A DNA stretch of 49,757 nucleotides, taken from contig CAJQKV010000021.1 in the NCBI GenBank assembly GCA_905479015.1, forward strand, positions 1-49,757. The letters are read 5' to 3'. How positions within the stretch are numbered: the first letter of the stretch is position 1; every line of letters begins with the position of its first letter. Below are positions 17,171-26,581 of this stretch, piece by piece. Origin of the DNA: an uncultured Cyclobacteriaceae bacterium. Lineage in GTDB: Bacteria > Bacteroidota > Bacteroidia > Cytophagales > Cyclobacteriaceae. Below the pieces are notes generated by a model that did not search any database, was not told the origin of the DNA, and was given only the letters and a program-made list of their open reading frames with translations. The translations under genes and the position numbers were made by a program.

Positions 17171-20104
17171 TTAAATAGGCATCAAAGCGTCATATAAGAT
17201 GGCTATGGGATGTTTGGCAATCCTGCCCGTGCCATCTTTGATTTGATGGCGACAACTGGTACCAGCAGCCGCGATTTCTACTTCTTGAGGTTGATCTCTG
17301 ACGGTAGGAAATAAGACCAATTCACCGATTTTCATAGACAGGGCATAATGCTCTTTTTCATACCCAAAAGATCCTGCCATTCCACAGCAACCCGAAGGAA
17401 TCATGTGTACCTCATGACCCGAGGGAAGACTGAGCATTTTTTTGGTTGGGGTCATAGAAGACAAAGATTTTTGATGACAATGCCCATGTACTTTAATCAA
17501 TTTTTTATCTCCGTTAAAGCTGGAGGCTTTGATACGCCCTTTATCAATTTCATGACTGATAAATTCTTCAATGGTCATGACATGCTTGGCTAATTTTTTA
17601 GCTTTTTCTTGAAGTGCACCGCGGGTCAAAGAGAGGTATTCATCCCTAAAAGATAAAATAGTGGAGGGCTCAATACCCACAAGAGGCACTTCTTCAGTGA
17701 TGATTTCAGAAAATAAAGCAACGTTTTTTTCAGCCAACTTCTTGGCTTCCTTGAGCATACCTTTGGACATAAAGCTGCGGCCACTCTCTGGATGGGATAT
17801 GCGTCTCACCTGATATCCCAATCGATCTAGGAGGAGCATGGTTTTTTGCCCAATTTCTACATCATTATATTCAGTAAACTCATCGCAAAACAAGTATAAG
17901 ATTTTTTTAGACCCATTATTCAGAGGCTTGAAATGGGTCTTAAGCCATTTCTTAAAAGTCAGAGAACCTAAAGCAGGCATAGATCTTTCAAAGGCAAAGC
18001 CGGCAATGGCCTTAGCGATCCCCCCAGAAAATTTATTAGAAAAAATCAGCTGATAAGCCCAAGGGATCTTTGAAGCTAAAGACATGGCCATCGTAAAATT
18101 ACCTATAAGTCGATTTCTTAATGGAATGCCTTTGTCTTGATAGTATTGATACTGCCATTCACCTTTTAGTTTGGCCATATCTACATTTGAAGGGCACTCG
18201 GAACTGCAGCCTTTACAAGAGAGGCATAAATCCAAGACTTCTTTTATTTCGGGTCTTGAAAAAGGTTTTACCGAATCTGTTTTACTTAACATTTCACGCA
18301 AAATGTTCGCTCTGGCCCGCGTAGTATCTTTTTCGTCCTTGGTAGCTTGATAGCTCGGACACATGGTTCCCCCAGACAGTTCGGTCTTCCTGCAGTCACC
18401 CGATCCATTACAAAGTTCTGTAGCCCTTACGATCCCTTGATTTTCACTAAAATCATACATGGTATCAAATACGGGTGTGGGCTGATCAGGTACAAAACGA
18501 AGATCCGTGTCCATCGGAGGCGCATTCACAATTTTTCCGGGATTAAAAATATTATGGGGATCCCACATGTTTTTAACATCCTTGCAGAGTTGATAATTAT
18601 GTTCCCCAAGCATCTGTGGAATAAACTCACCTCTAAGTCTCCCATCGCCATGTTCCCCAGAAAGGGACCCATCGTAGGATTTTACCAAAATGGCAATTTC
18701 TTCTGCGATGGTTCTAAACTGTTTTTGCCCTTCCTTGGTTTTGAGGTTCAGAATAGGCCTTAGATGTAACTCGCCCGAACCCGCATGGGCATAATGTACG
18801 CTGTATAAATTATGCTTTGACAAAATCTTGTTAAAGTCGGCGATGTATTGCGGTAGTTGTTGGACTTGAACCGCGGTATCCTCAACGACAGGGACAGCTT
18901 TAGCATCACCTACCACATTTGATAAGAGGCCTAATCCCGCTTTTCGTAGACTCCAAACTTTTGAAATATCCGAACCTTTAATCACTGGAAAAGCATATCC
19001 GAGCTGGGCCTCTTTCAAATCAGCGATCAGTGCCAGGGTGTTGGCCTCCACTTCTTCCTCTGATTCGGCAATGAGTTCAACGACCAAAATGGCTTTGGGA
19101 TCTCCTTGTACAAAAAACCTATTTTGCAAATACAGGGTATTTCGTTTGGTTGCTTCAAGGATGTAGTGATCCATCAGTTCGCAAGCCGTGGGATGGTAGT
19201 TTAAGGCAATTAAATTGGCTTGAAGAGACTCATTAATCGTATGGTTGTGAATACAAATGAGTCGTTTATGATTTGGAGGTATTTTACTTAACTTAATTTT
19301 TGCCGCCGTAATAAAGGCCAAGGTTCCTTCCGAACCGGCGATCAATTTAGCAAAGTTGAATTTTTCTTGGCTATCTTTAGTAAACGGCGTTTGCCGCAAT
19401 AATAAGTCAATCGCATAACCGGTATTTCTTCTTGGTATTTTAGGATCAGGATAGCCCGCTAAGATGTGTTCTTGATTTGTTTTATCCGATAACATTTTCC
19501 TGATGCCCAGATAGATTTGAGTATGCAGGTCTCCGCTGGTATCTAAGCCATTGCAATGGGCCAAAAACCCATGTTCATCAAGGGCCCCGAAATAGGCTTC
19601 TGTACCATCAGATAATAGGGTTTTGACTTCAAGTAAATGCTCTCTTACACTGCCATAAACTACGGAATTAGCACCACATGAATTATTACCGATCATGCCT
19701 CCGATCATCGCTCTGTTGGCCGTGGAGGTTTCAGGAGCAAAAAACAAATCTAGACCTGCTAATTTTTTATTTAGATCATCCCGAACAATGCCAGGCTCTA
19801 CCCATGCCCAACCCTCTTCTTCATTTATTTCTATGATTTCATTGAACTTTTTGGAGACATCTACGATGATCCCACCACCTACGACCTGACCTGCCAAAGA
19901 AGTACCTGCTGTTCGGGGAATTAAGCTGGTCTGCTGTTGCTGAGCAAATAGAATTAATGATTTAATATCTTCCACATTAGCGGGAATAGCTACCCCTTGG
20001 GGGATTTCTCTGTAAGCGGAGGCATCTGTAGCGTAAATGCGTCGCGTTGCCTCATCGGTAAGGAGGGTTCCAGTTAATTTTTTTTGCAACGCTTCGAAAT
20101 TCAT
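17171..20104 (-). CDS. FAD/iron-sulfur 2-hydroxyacid dehydrogenase (YdiJ-like)
   Basis: A 977-residue fusion of an FAD-linked oxidase and an Fe-S/CCG module, the layout of YdiJ-like D-2-hydroxyacid (lactate or 2-hydroxyglutarate) dehydrogenases that feed electrons to quinones. The FAD-binding PCMH domain is at the N-terminus (IPRTAGTSLAGQVVGGGIIV; NNSCGANSVVYGSVREH). The C-terminal oxidase part has HYAHAGSGELHLRP and SGEHGDGRLRGEF. Cysteine motifs follow: CNGSGDCRKTELSGGTMCP (about 563-582) and the ferredoxin-like CLSCKGCSSECP (about 622-633). The distal CCG-type part has HGHCHQKSL (about 875) and PSGCCGMAGSFG (about 906). The substrate is uncertain. The gene starts 3 bp after the phosphodiesterase-fold gene ends, on the same strand. 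Confidence 0.9.
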   Translation of the reverse strand: MNFEALQKKLTGTLLTDEATRRIYATDASAYREIPQGVAIPANVEDIKSLILFAQQQQTSLIPRTAGTSLAGQVVGGGIIVDVSKKFNEIIEINEEEGWAWVEPGIVRDDLNKKLAGLDLFFAPETSTANRAMIGGMIGNNSCGANSVVYGSVREHLLEVKTLLSDGTEAYFGALDEHGFLAHCNGLDTSGDLHTQIYLGIRKMLSDKTNQEHILAGYPDPKIPRRNTGYAIDLLLRQTPFTKDSQEKFNFAKLIAGSEGTLAFITAAKIKLSKIPPNHKRLICIHNHTINESLQANLIALNYHPTACELMDHYILEATKRNTLYLQNRFFVQGDPKAILVVELIAESEEEVEANTLALIADLKEAQLGYAFPVIKGSDISKVWSLRKAGLGLLSNVVGDAKAVPVVEDTAVQVQQLPQYIADFNKILSKHNLYSVHYAHAGSGELHLRPILNLKTKEGQKQFRTIAEEIAILVKSYDGSLSGEHGDGRLRGEFIPQMLGEHNYQLCKDVKNMWDPHNIFNPGKIVNAPPMDTDLRFVPDQPTPVFDTMYDFSENQGIVRATELCNGSGDCRKTELSGGTMCPSYQATKDEKDTTRARANILREMLSKTDSVKPFSRPEIKEVLDLCLSCKGCSSECPSNVDMAKLKGEWQYQYYQDKGIPLRNRLIGNFTMAMSLASKIPWAYQLIFSNKFSGGIAKAIAGFAFERSMPALGSLTFKKWLKTHFKPLNNGSKKILYLFCDEFTEYNDVEIGQKTMLLLDRLGYQVRRISHPESGRSFMSKGMLKEAKKLAEKNVALFSEIITEEVPLVGIEPSTILSFRDEYLSLTRGALQEKAKKLAKHVMTIEEFISHEIDKGRIKASSFNGDKKLIKVHGHCHQKSLSSMTPTKKMLSLPSGHEVHMIPSGCCGMAGSFGYEKEHYALSMKIGELVLFPTVRDQPQEVEIAAAGTSCRHQIKDGTGRIAKHPIAILYDALMPI

Positions 20105-20107
20105 TTT

Positions 20108-20962
20108 TTATTTTTTTGCTTCATCAAAAATAAAGTATGAGATCACGGGGAAATGATCTGAGGGATAATGTTGTTCAATTAACTGCGAAATTATAGCAGT
20201 TTTGGTTGAAATGAGTTGTTCATTATGGAAAATAAAGTCGATTCGTCTATTTTCTTCGGGAGCGATATTAAATCCATTAAAAGTAGAAGTGCCTCCAAAA
20301 AAATGGCGGGTGGAATACCGGCTATCAAGATATTGCTGAGTGATCCATTGAATGGGGGGCTCTTGCTCGAGGGCATTGAAATCACCCATTAAAATGGCAG
20401 GATGGTTTTGTTTATTGATCCGTGCCATTTCGTCGAGGATCAATTCCGAAGAGGCCAATCTAGCCGTTATTCCCAAATGATCAAAATGGGTATTGAACAC
20501 CCAAAACTCATTTTTACCAGTACTAAAACGAGCATAAGTACAGATTCTTGGCAATGCGGCATCCCAATCTTTTGACGGAATTTTGGGTGTTTTGGAGAGC
20601 CAAAATGTACCCGTTTGTTGAGGCGTTAGAATTTCTTTTTTATAAAAAAGGGCACAATATTCTCCTTTCCCCCCCCCGTCATCTCGGCCTACGCCTAGAT
20701 ATTCATAATCCTTTAAAGCGTCTTTAATATATTCAATTTGGTGCAAAAGGCCTTCTTGAATACCTAAGATGTCGGGGGCATAAAATTGAACCTGATCGGT
20801 CAATATTTTTTTTCTATAATCCCATTGATCTAGGCCATCATTTGGACTATCATATCGAATATTATAGGTCATTACTGATAGGTTTTCTTGAGCGAAAATT
20901 AGGCAGGTAATGCTTTGAAAAAGCAGCCATAAAACAATTTTGATTAAATGGTTATTTATCAT
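20108..20962 (-). CDS. Secreted endonuclease/exonuclease/phosphatase-family protein
   Basis: Exported metal-dependent phosphoesterase of the DNase I-like fold. Starting at ATG 20962 it has 284 residues and a signal peptide (MINNHLIKIVLWLLFQSITC, ending IFAQ). Active-site motifs are all present: TYNIRYD (Asn), GIQEG (metal-binding Glu), FNTHFDHLG, MGDFNA (Asp/Asn pair), RRIDFIF and the final SDHFPV His. The frame is open to 21025, but that adds 21 residues ahead of the signal and is unlikely to be used. The substrate could be nucleic acid, sphingomyelin or phosphoinositide-like; sequence does not decide. Next gene on the strand starts 3 bp later. Confidence 0.88.
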   Translation of the reverse strand: MINNHLIKIVLWLLFQSITCLIFAQENLSVMTYNIRYDSPNDGLDQWDYRKKILTDQVQFYAPDILGIQEGLLHQIEYIKDALKDYEYLGVGRDDGGGKGEYCALFYKKEILTPQQTGTFWLSKTPKIPSKDWDAALPRICTYARFSTGKNEFWVFNTHFDHLGITARLASSELILDEMARINKQNHPAILMGDFNALEQEPPIQWITQQYLDSRYSTRHFFGGTSTFNGFNIAPEENRRIDFIFHNEQLISTKTAIISQLIEQHYPSDHFPVISYFIFDEAKK

Positions 20963-21111
20963 CTTTAAAGGGAGTCGCTTTGAATTATCTTCAGGTAATT
21001 TAAGTGTAATGGGGAGGAGCCGCAAGACCCTTTTTAAAAATTATTCTTTGCAAGGAAGTTTTTTATCATTTGAAGCCGCTAAAACCATTTTATCATATCA
21101 TTAAGGTATCC

Positions 21112-21143
21112 TTGCCAGATAAGATTGGAAATTCATATTTTTG
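21112..21143 (+). promoter_or_regulatory. Putative Bacteroidota promoter for the acyltransferase gene
   Basis: TTG at 21112-21114 and TATTTTTG at 21136-21143, separated by 21 bp, match TTG-N17-23-TAnnTTTG well. The coding start is 97 bp downstream, a longer leader than at the other promoters in this window. Confidence 0.5.
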
Positions 21144-21239
21144 TAAAATAATTTGAGTTCTTGCATTTTAATAAATTTTAGAGGTGAGTTCAACAAATGC
21201 CGAGGTTAAAGCAATGGGAGGATACAACGAAAAAGAGGT

Positions 21240-22292
21240 ATGGTCAAAAGATTAGTATATCAAATGTTGAGATATTATTGTCGCTTTTTTGTGCGTGCTT
21301 TCTTCGGGAAAGTAGAGATAATTGGGCAGGAAAATATTCCAAAAGACCAGCCAGTCATCTATTCATCCAACCATCAAAATGCATTTATGGATGCTTTGAT
21401 TATTGGAGGATTATCCCCAAAAATAACCTATTCCGTTACCCGATCCGATGTGTTTAAGAAAAAGTATGAATGGTTTATGGACGCCATTAATATGATTCCT
21501 ATTTATCGGATTCGCGACGGATTTAGTCAATTGGCTAAAAACGAAGAAACCTTCAGAAAAATAAATAGGTGTTTGTCTCAAGGGCATGCGTTAACGATTT
21601 TTTCAGAGGGGAATCATGGCAATGATTTTTTCTTACGCAGCTTATCTAAAGGGAGTTCGAGAATGGCACTCGAGGCACAAGAAAAAATGGATCATTTAGA
21701 TCTTCAAATCATACCGGTTGGGCTGAATTATTTCCATCATCAAAGACCTCTGCATAAAATCTCGATTGTTTATGGGCAACCCATATCTGTGAAGGATTTT
21801 ATACCGCTCTATCTTGAGCAAAAAGCTAAGGGAGTGAATCAAATGAAGGAAACCATTGAGCGGGGTATGCGTACCTGTCTATTGATTCCCCAAGAGAGTC
21901 CTACCTATCTAGAAGAAAGAGACCGCATTAATCGGCATAATGAATCACGTTCATTCGATCAATTAAGAGAAGGCATACCATTGGGAGAAGGATTAAAATC
22001 ATTGGGGAAGCCCAATAAATTTTTATATGGTATAGGTAAATGTTTGGGCATTTTTAACTTCGGTCCCTTGTGGTTGCTTCAATCTATTTTATCAGGGATT
22101 AAAGATATTGTTTTTTATGGCTCAATGAAATGGGCCTTGGCCATGTTCATCTTTCCCATTTGGTTTTTGCTCGTCTTAGGGGTAGGTTCTTTATTAATTG
22201 ATATTCAAGCGGGATTGATGATTGCCTTGATGTCTATTTTAATGCTTTATTTGAGGCAATATCTGATTAAATGGTCTAATATGCCTCATTAA
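21240..22292 (+). CDS. 1-acylglycerol-phosphate acyltransferase (PlsC-like)
   Basis: Membrane-bound acyltransferase for phospholipid or related lipid synthesis, 350 residues. The acceptor/catalytic motif reads SSNHQNAFMDALIIGG, with His and Asp five residues apart instead of the usual four; this NHQNAF-D form recurs in Bacteroidota homologues. The FPEGTR-equivalent is FSEGNHGND. A C-terminal pair of hydrophobic segments (about 282-340) anchors it. It is monocistronic, with its own promoter, and its last four bases overlap the convergent YwqK-like gene. The exact acyl donor and acceptor cannot be deduced. Confidence 0.85.
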   Translation: MVKRLVYQMLRYYCRFFVRAFFGKVEIIGQENIPKDQPVIYSSNHQNAFMDALIIGGLSPKITYSVTRSDVFKKKYEWFMDAINMIPIYRIRDGFSQLAKNEETFRKINRCLSQGHALTIFSEGNHGNDFFLRSLSKGSSRMALEAQEKMDHLDLQIIPVGLNYFHHQRPLHKISIVYGQPISVKDFIPLYLEQKAKGVNQMKETIERGMRTCLLIPQESPTYLEERDRINRHNESRSFDQLREGIPLGEGLKSLGKPNKFLYGIGKCLGIFNFGPLWLLQSILSGIKDIVFYGSMKWALAMFIFPIWFLLVLGVGSLLIDIQAGLMIALMSILMLYLRQYLIKWSNMPH

Positions 22293-23122
22293 GGCTGACG
22301 ACTGTCATAAATCAATACACCTTTTTCATTCCATTCTCTGAAAATAGCAGGGGGTGTCCCTTTTTGGAAAGGTTCTTTTGGATATTTTATTTCGCGTTTA
22401 GGTCTTTTATTTTCGTAATATTCTCTCCATAATCCTATTTTTTCATCGAACATATATTCGCCCGTAGCGGCCACATTACCATTGGAATGAAAGGCATAAT
22501 AAGTGCCTTGTCGGTCTCCAAAATGAATAGGAATTACTTCTCTTAGGTTTTCACGTTTGAGGTCATAAAACCTCAATAATGACTGTTGTGTCCATCCTTT
22601 CCAATAGATTTCTTTGTCCTGAAGGATGTCATTTCGATCAAAACGTACCCACCGCATGTGTTTTTTCCCCTTATAATAAAACCCTTCTTCTATGATCTCA
22701 TCATTGAGTTTTTTAATATATTTCCCATGCATTAAGCCGATTTTTTGACCTTCTTTAATCTTCTTAGAGTTAACGATACGCTTCTTTTTTCGATCTAAAT
22801 AATAAAAATCCTGATCGAATAGACTGGGATCTTCGAAATCTTTTTCCTTCAAAAAATAAAATAACTCCGTAGTCGTATTTCTTCCCCTGGTTGTTTTAAC
22901 AAAACCTTTTTTACCCTTGATGTCGTAATAAACCTTGGGGTTCAGTTTTTTTTCTTTTTTAGTATCTGGGACAAGATCAGGATCTTCTTCTGCTTTGAGA
23001 TCTTTGAGTGCGATGGTCAAAGGGGTTTCATAAGCCACTTTAAACAAGTCAACGATAGCGGCTTCTTGACCCAGTAAGGGCAGTAGGGTCAGTACACAAA
23101 AGGAATAAAGCAGTGTTTTCAT
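22289..23122 (-). CDS. Exported MORN/YwqK-like repeat protein
   Basis: 277-residue protein with signal peptide MKTLLYSFCVLTLLPLLGQE. It is lysine-rich and built of short repeats with the motif GxYxxGKKHMRW-x-R, seen as EEGFYYKGKKHMRWVRF (about 140-160), GNVAATGEYMFDEKIGLWREYYE (about 215-237) and a third weaker copy. These resemble the MORN-like repeats of YwqK antitoxin-fold proteins, which in Bacteroidota are common exported proteins of unknown role. No toxin partner is adjacent. It ends inside the acyltransferase stop region (4-bp convergent overlap) and is separated from htpG by 131 bp that includes a terminator hairpin. Confidence 0.7.
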   Translation of the reverse strand: MKTLLYSFCVLTLLPLLGQEAAIVDLFKVAYETPLTIALKDLKAEEDPDLVPDTKKEKKLNPKVYYDIKGKKGFVKTTRGRNTTTELFYFLKEKDFEDPSLFDQDFYYLDRKKKRIVNSKKIKEGQKIGLMHGKYIKKLNDEIIEEGFYYKGKKHMRWVRFDRNDILQDKEIYWKGWTQQSLLRFYDLKRENLREVIPIHFGDRQGTYYAFHSNGNVAATGEYMFDEKIGLWREYYENKRPKREIKYPKEPFQKGTPPAIFREWNEKGVLIYDSRQP

Positions 23123-23213
23123 GTTGTATTAACACAAAACAAATCAAAAAATTGTAATAACCTTCTTGGGACCTACAAAAACGGCCGGCACTGTTAAGTT
23201 ACATAGGCTTATA

Positions 23214-23248
23214 TTACAAAGGGCATGACCACGTCATGCCCTTTGTAA
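23214..23248 (-). terminator. Strong hairpin after htpG
   Basis: Perfect 16-bp arms (23214-23229 and 23233-23248) around a 3-nt loop begin 6 bp past the htpG stop. The stem core is GGGCATGAC/GTCATGCCC. No long U-run follows, only TATAAGCC, so it may act as an mRNA-end stabiliser as much as a terminator. Confidence 0.7.
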
Positions 23249-23253
23249 GCAGG

Positions 23254-25143
23254 CTAGCTAGCGACTAGATCGACGCTTCGCTTGATGAAGTCAGTCAGTG
23301 CTTTGCCCGTCAGCATGCCTTGTGAAAGGAGTGCGAGGTCATAAGCTTGTTTGGCCAAATCAATTTTCTTGTCTTCTTTTTTGGCGGCAATAATTTTTTG
23401 AACAATACTGTGATTGGCATTCACCGCAATGGCCAGATTCACGGGTAAATCACCAAACATCATGGGACCACCACCTCCGGCTGCTTGCATATCCTTCATT
23501 CTTCGCATAAATTCAGGAAGGGTTATGGTAACCGGTAAATCATCTGTAGCCATGGTTTCTACCGTGACGCTATTATTTTTATCATTGATGGCTTTTTCAA
23601 AAATTTCCTTTACGACTGTTTCTTCTTTTTCGCTGAGTACAGACGTTTTGGCTTCTCCTTTATCGATGAGTTTATCAACGACATCGGCATCAACACGTTT
23701 GAAGGTAACTTCGAATTTTTGCTCACAATGATTGATGAAATGACTGTCGAGGGCCTCATTTAAAATCAAGACGTCATAACCTCTTTTTTGTGCAGCATCT
23801 ATATAACTGTGTTGTTGATCCTCATTTGAGGCATACAAAACTACTTTTTGTTTGTCCTTATTGACTTGATTAGCATCGATGAACGTTTTATACTCTTCAA
23901 AAGTGAAAAGTTTGGAAGCTGTATTTTTTAAGAGTACAAAGTCCTTCGCCTTATCGTGGAATTTTTCCTCTGAAATCATTCCGTATTTTACGAAAATACC
24001 AATATCATTCCATTTAGCCTCATAACTGGTCCGATCCTCTTTGAATAGTTCGTTGAGTTTATCTGCTACTTTTTTGGTGATATAACCGTTGATTTTTTTA
24101 ACATTACCATCTGCTTGTAGGTAACTTCTGGAAACATTTAAAGGAATATCTGGAGAATCAATAACACCGTGCAGCAACTGAAGAAATTCAGGAACTACGT
24201 TTTTAACTTCATCGGTGATGAATACTTGTCTCGAGTATAATTGAATTTTATTACGTTGAATCTCAAAATCTTTTTTGAGTTTAGGGAAGTACAAAATGCC
24301 TGTTAGATTGAAGGGATAGTCTACGTTCAAGTGAATCCAAAATAATGGATCTTCGCTCATAGGATACAACTCTTTGTAAAACTTTAAGTAGTCCTCATCC
24401 TTGAGCTCATTCGGGCTTTTGGTCCAAATGGGTTCTGAGTCGTTGATGATGTTGTCTTTCTTGACCGATTTGTATTTGGGTTTATCATCTTTGTCCTTGC
24501 CATCCGGAACACTCTCCTCTTTGGTGCCAAATTTGATCGGGACAGGTAAAAATTTACCATATTTATCTAAAACACCTTGTATTCTTGCATCTTCCAAGAA
24601 TTCTTCGGAATCCTCAGCAATGTGAAGCGTGACCACTGTACCTCGCGTTTTTTTCTTTGAAGATTTTATTTCAAATTCCGTTTCACCATCACAAATCCAT
24701 TTGGCAGGAACAGAACCTTCTTTAAAGGAGAGGGTTTCTATTTCTACCTGTTTTGAGACCATAAAAGCAGAATAAAATCCCAGTCCAAAATGACCTATAA
24801 TTTGCTGATCTTCACCTTTATCCTTATATTTTTCAACAAATTCTGTAGCTCCTGAAAAAGCAATTTGATTGATGTACTTTTTAATCTCTTCAGCAGTCAT
24901 ACCAATCCCATTGTCTTTAATGGAGATGGTTTTTTTCTTTTTATTTACCTCAACCTCAACTCTTAGCTTGCCGACTTCTTCTTTGTACTCACCTAGAGCG
25001 GCTAATCGCTTGATTTTTTGAGAGGCATCAACGGCATTTGAAACCAGCTCTCTTAAGAATATTTCATGATCTGAATATAAGAACTTCTTGATGATGGGGA
25101 AGATGTTCTCTGTGTGTATGGAAATGTTACCTTTTTCTTGCAT
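23254..25143 (-). CDS. htpG: Molecular chaperone HtpG (Hsp90)
   Basis: Cytoplasmic Hsp90 ATPase that helps fold and remodel client proteins. From ATG 25143 it has 629 residues. The N-terminal ATP pocket is intact: RELVSNAVDASQKIKR (about 32-47), DNGIGM and IGHFGLGFYSAFMV. The middle domain carries the catalytic Arg loop (LNVSRSYLQAD), and the C-terminal dimerisation domain ends near LTDFIKRSVDLVAS. TTG 25152 is an alternative upstream start, but MQEKGNISIHTENIFPI aligns with the usual N-terminus. It appears monocistronic, ended by the hairpin at 23214-23248. No CIRCE-like repeat is seen upstream. Confidence 0.96.
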   Translation of the reverse strand: MQEKGNISIHTENIFPIIKKFLYSDHEIFLRELVSNAVDASQKIKRLAALGEYKEEVGKLRVEVEVNKKKKTISIKDNGIGMTAEEIKKYINQIAFSGATEFVEKYKDKGEDQQIIGHFGLGFYSAFMVSKQVEIETLSFKEGSVPAKWICDGETEFEIKSSKKKTRGTVVTLHIAEDSEEFLEDARIQGVLDKYGKFLPVPIKFGTKEESVPDGKDKDDKPKYKSVKKDNIINDSEPIWTKSPNELKDEDYLKFYKELYPMSEDPLFWIHLNVDYPFNLTGILYFPKLKKDFEIQRNKIQLYSRQVFITDEVKNVVPEFLQLLHGVIDSPDIPLNVSRSYLQADGNVKKINGYITKKVADKLNELFKEDRTSYEAKWNDIGIFVKYGMISEEKFHDKAKDFVLLKNTASKLFTFEEYKTFIDANQVNKDKQKVVLYASNEDQQHSYIDAAQKRGYDVLILNEALDSHFINHCEQKFEVTFKRVDADVVDKLIDKGEAKTSVLSEKEETVVKEIFEKAINDKNNSVTVETMATDDLPVTITLPEFMRRMKDMQAAGGGGPMMFGDLPVNLAIAVNANHSIVQKIIAAKKEDKKIDLAKQAYDLALLSQGMLTGKALTDFIKRSVDLVAS

Positions 25144-25272
25144 GTTCGTCAACTAAATGGGTTCTAATAAAAAAAAGAAGATATCAAATACTATTCCATT
25201 TACGCAGATGGCAATTTAATGTGTCAACTTGGCAGTATTTATGTCAGTAAAGTCAGTGGGTCAGTTTAAACT

Positions 25273-25761
25273 TTATCGAATACGGTTCATACTTTTGACC
25301 AATTTTTCATCTTTTCGGATGAAGCGATTGGCAGCAAAATTACAAAAGAGGGCAGCCAAAGGGAGGTAAAAACCGAAGAGATAATTTCCTTGCTGGGTAG
25401 GCTCAAGAAGCGTTTCTGCCTTGAAAACAAAGTACATCAATATTCCGAGGGTTATCCCTATTACTAAACTGTTCAATGCCCCCAATTGGATTTGGCGTAA
25501 ACGGTTTTTGTATTGAAAAATAGAGTAAATAGAGAGGGCTGCAGATAGGCTACCCAATAAGGCAATATAAAATGTGTTTTTTAAGATATTGTGCGCAGAT
25601 CCGGTAATAGGGTCCAGGACTTCATAAGTTAAATGAAAAGCATCGAGGGTAGCCACTTCCGAGGTTTCAATACTTGCTTTTTGCCATAGGGGAAAAAACA
25701 GCATGAGTCCCATCGCTATGGCAGCCATTGCAAGGAAGATAGATTGAACGCGTTGAATCAT
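25273..25761 (-). CDS. DUF4293 family membrane protein
   Basis: 162-residue inner-membrane protein with four predicted helices (about 5-25, 65-85, 93-113, 122-143). The opening MIQRVQSIFLAMAAIAMG and the position just before truA, divergently oriented, are typical of DUF4293 proteins in Bacteroidota. No function is known for the family and no catalytic residue stands out. It is followed by about 130 bp before htpG, which contains three closely spaced TCAGT copies (25243-25266). Confidence 0.8.
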   Translation of the reverse strand: MIQRVQSIFLAMAAIAMGLMLFFPLWQKASIETSEVATLDAFHLTYEVLDPITGSAHNILKNTFYIALLGSLSAALSIYSIFQYKNRLRQIQLGALNSLVIGITLGILMYFVFKAETLLEPTQQGNYLFGFYLPLAALFCNFAANRFIRKDEKLVKSMNRIR

Positions 25762-25832
25762 ATCAATATTATTTTAGGCAAAAGAATACATCCGATTGTA
25801 CAAAGACAAATAGATTAGCTTTATTTTGCGGC

Positions 25833-26576
25833 ATGCGCTTTTTTCTAGAGATTAGCTATGATGGGTCAAAATACCATGGTTGGCAATACCAGCCCAATGC
25901 GATTTCGATTCAAGAGACCATTGAAAAGGCCCTAGGTGATTTGTTAGGAGCAAAAACTCCTATAGTAGGGAGTGGGCGTACCGATGCAGGTGTTCATGCC
26001 TCTTGTCAAATAGCACATTTCGATGCTGAAAATATTGATAATGAACGACTTCAGTTTAAACTAAACTCTTACTTACCCCGAGAAATAGCGATTCGTAAGA
26101 TTCATTCAGTTACCCAAGATTCCCATGCTCGGTTTGATGCGCTATCTAGGAGCTATGCCTACCACATGCATCTCAACAAAAATCCTTTCAAAGTTGGGAC
26201 TTCTCATTATTTACATGCGCCTGTAGCCTTAAGTAGCATCGCAGCGGCTTGTGCTGTTCTTGTAAATTGGACGGATTTTGAAGCGATGAGTAAAGTAAAT
26301 ACGGACGTGAACCATTTTAATTGCCACATACTCAAGGCAGAGTGGAGGGAAGTTGAGGAGGGCTATGTATTTTTGGTTCAATCCAATCGTTTTTTAAGGG
26401 GGATGGTGCGAGCTTTGGTGGGGACCTTGCTCGAGGTGGGGACTAAAAAAATAACGATTGATCGTTTTAGTGAGATCTTAGCCGCCAAGAAAAGGGCTCA
26501 TGCAGGAGTATCTGTTCCTGCTGCAGGTCTATTTTTATCAAAAGTTGAATATCCAAAAGAGATCTATTTAAATTGA
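25833..26576 (+). CDS. truA: tRNA pseudouridine(38-40) synthase
   Basis: Isomerises uridines 38-40 in the anticodon arm of many tRNAs. It has 247 residues, the usual size. The catalytic aspartate lies in VGSGRTDAGVHA (about 46-57); other TruA marks are the N-terminal ISYDGSKYHGWQYQPN, RFDALSRSYAYHM and the C-terminal FLRGMVRALVGTLLEVG. It is transcribed divergently from DUF4293 with 71 bp between. A TATTTTG lies 7 bp before the ATG and may be an imperfect -7 element. The ABC exporter gene follows directly. Confidence 0.96.
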   Translation: MRFFLEISYDGSKYHGWQYQPNAISIQETIEKALGDLLGAKTPIVGSGRTDAGVHASCQIAHFDAENIDNERLQFKLNSYLPREIAIRKIHSVTQDSHARFDALSRSYAYHMHLNKNPFKVGTSHYLHAPVALSSIAAACAVLVNWTDFEAMSKVNTDVNHFNCHILKAEWREVEEGYVFLVQSNRFLRGMVRALVGTLLEVGTKKITIDRFSEILAAKKRAHAGVSVPAAGLFLSKVEYPKEIYLN

Positions 26577-26581
26577 GACAC

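Noticed and set aside
18347-18763. 138-codon open frame antisense to the FAD/Fe-S dehydrogenase
   Set aside because: It is a shadow of the conserved cysteine-motif and oxidase region on the other strand.
21197-21457. 86-codon open frame overlapping the acyltransferase start
   Set aside because: It is out of frame with a clear PlsC-like protein, and its translation shows no domain or signal.
22289-23122. YwqK-like protein as an antitoxin
   Set aside because: It is exported and has no toxin gene beside it; the MORN-like repeats alone do not support a toxin-antitoxin pair.
25243-25268. Three TCAGT copies about 9 bp apart after the DUF4293 gene
   Set aside because: Too short and too few to call an operator or a repeat array.
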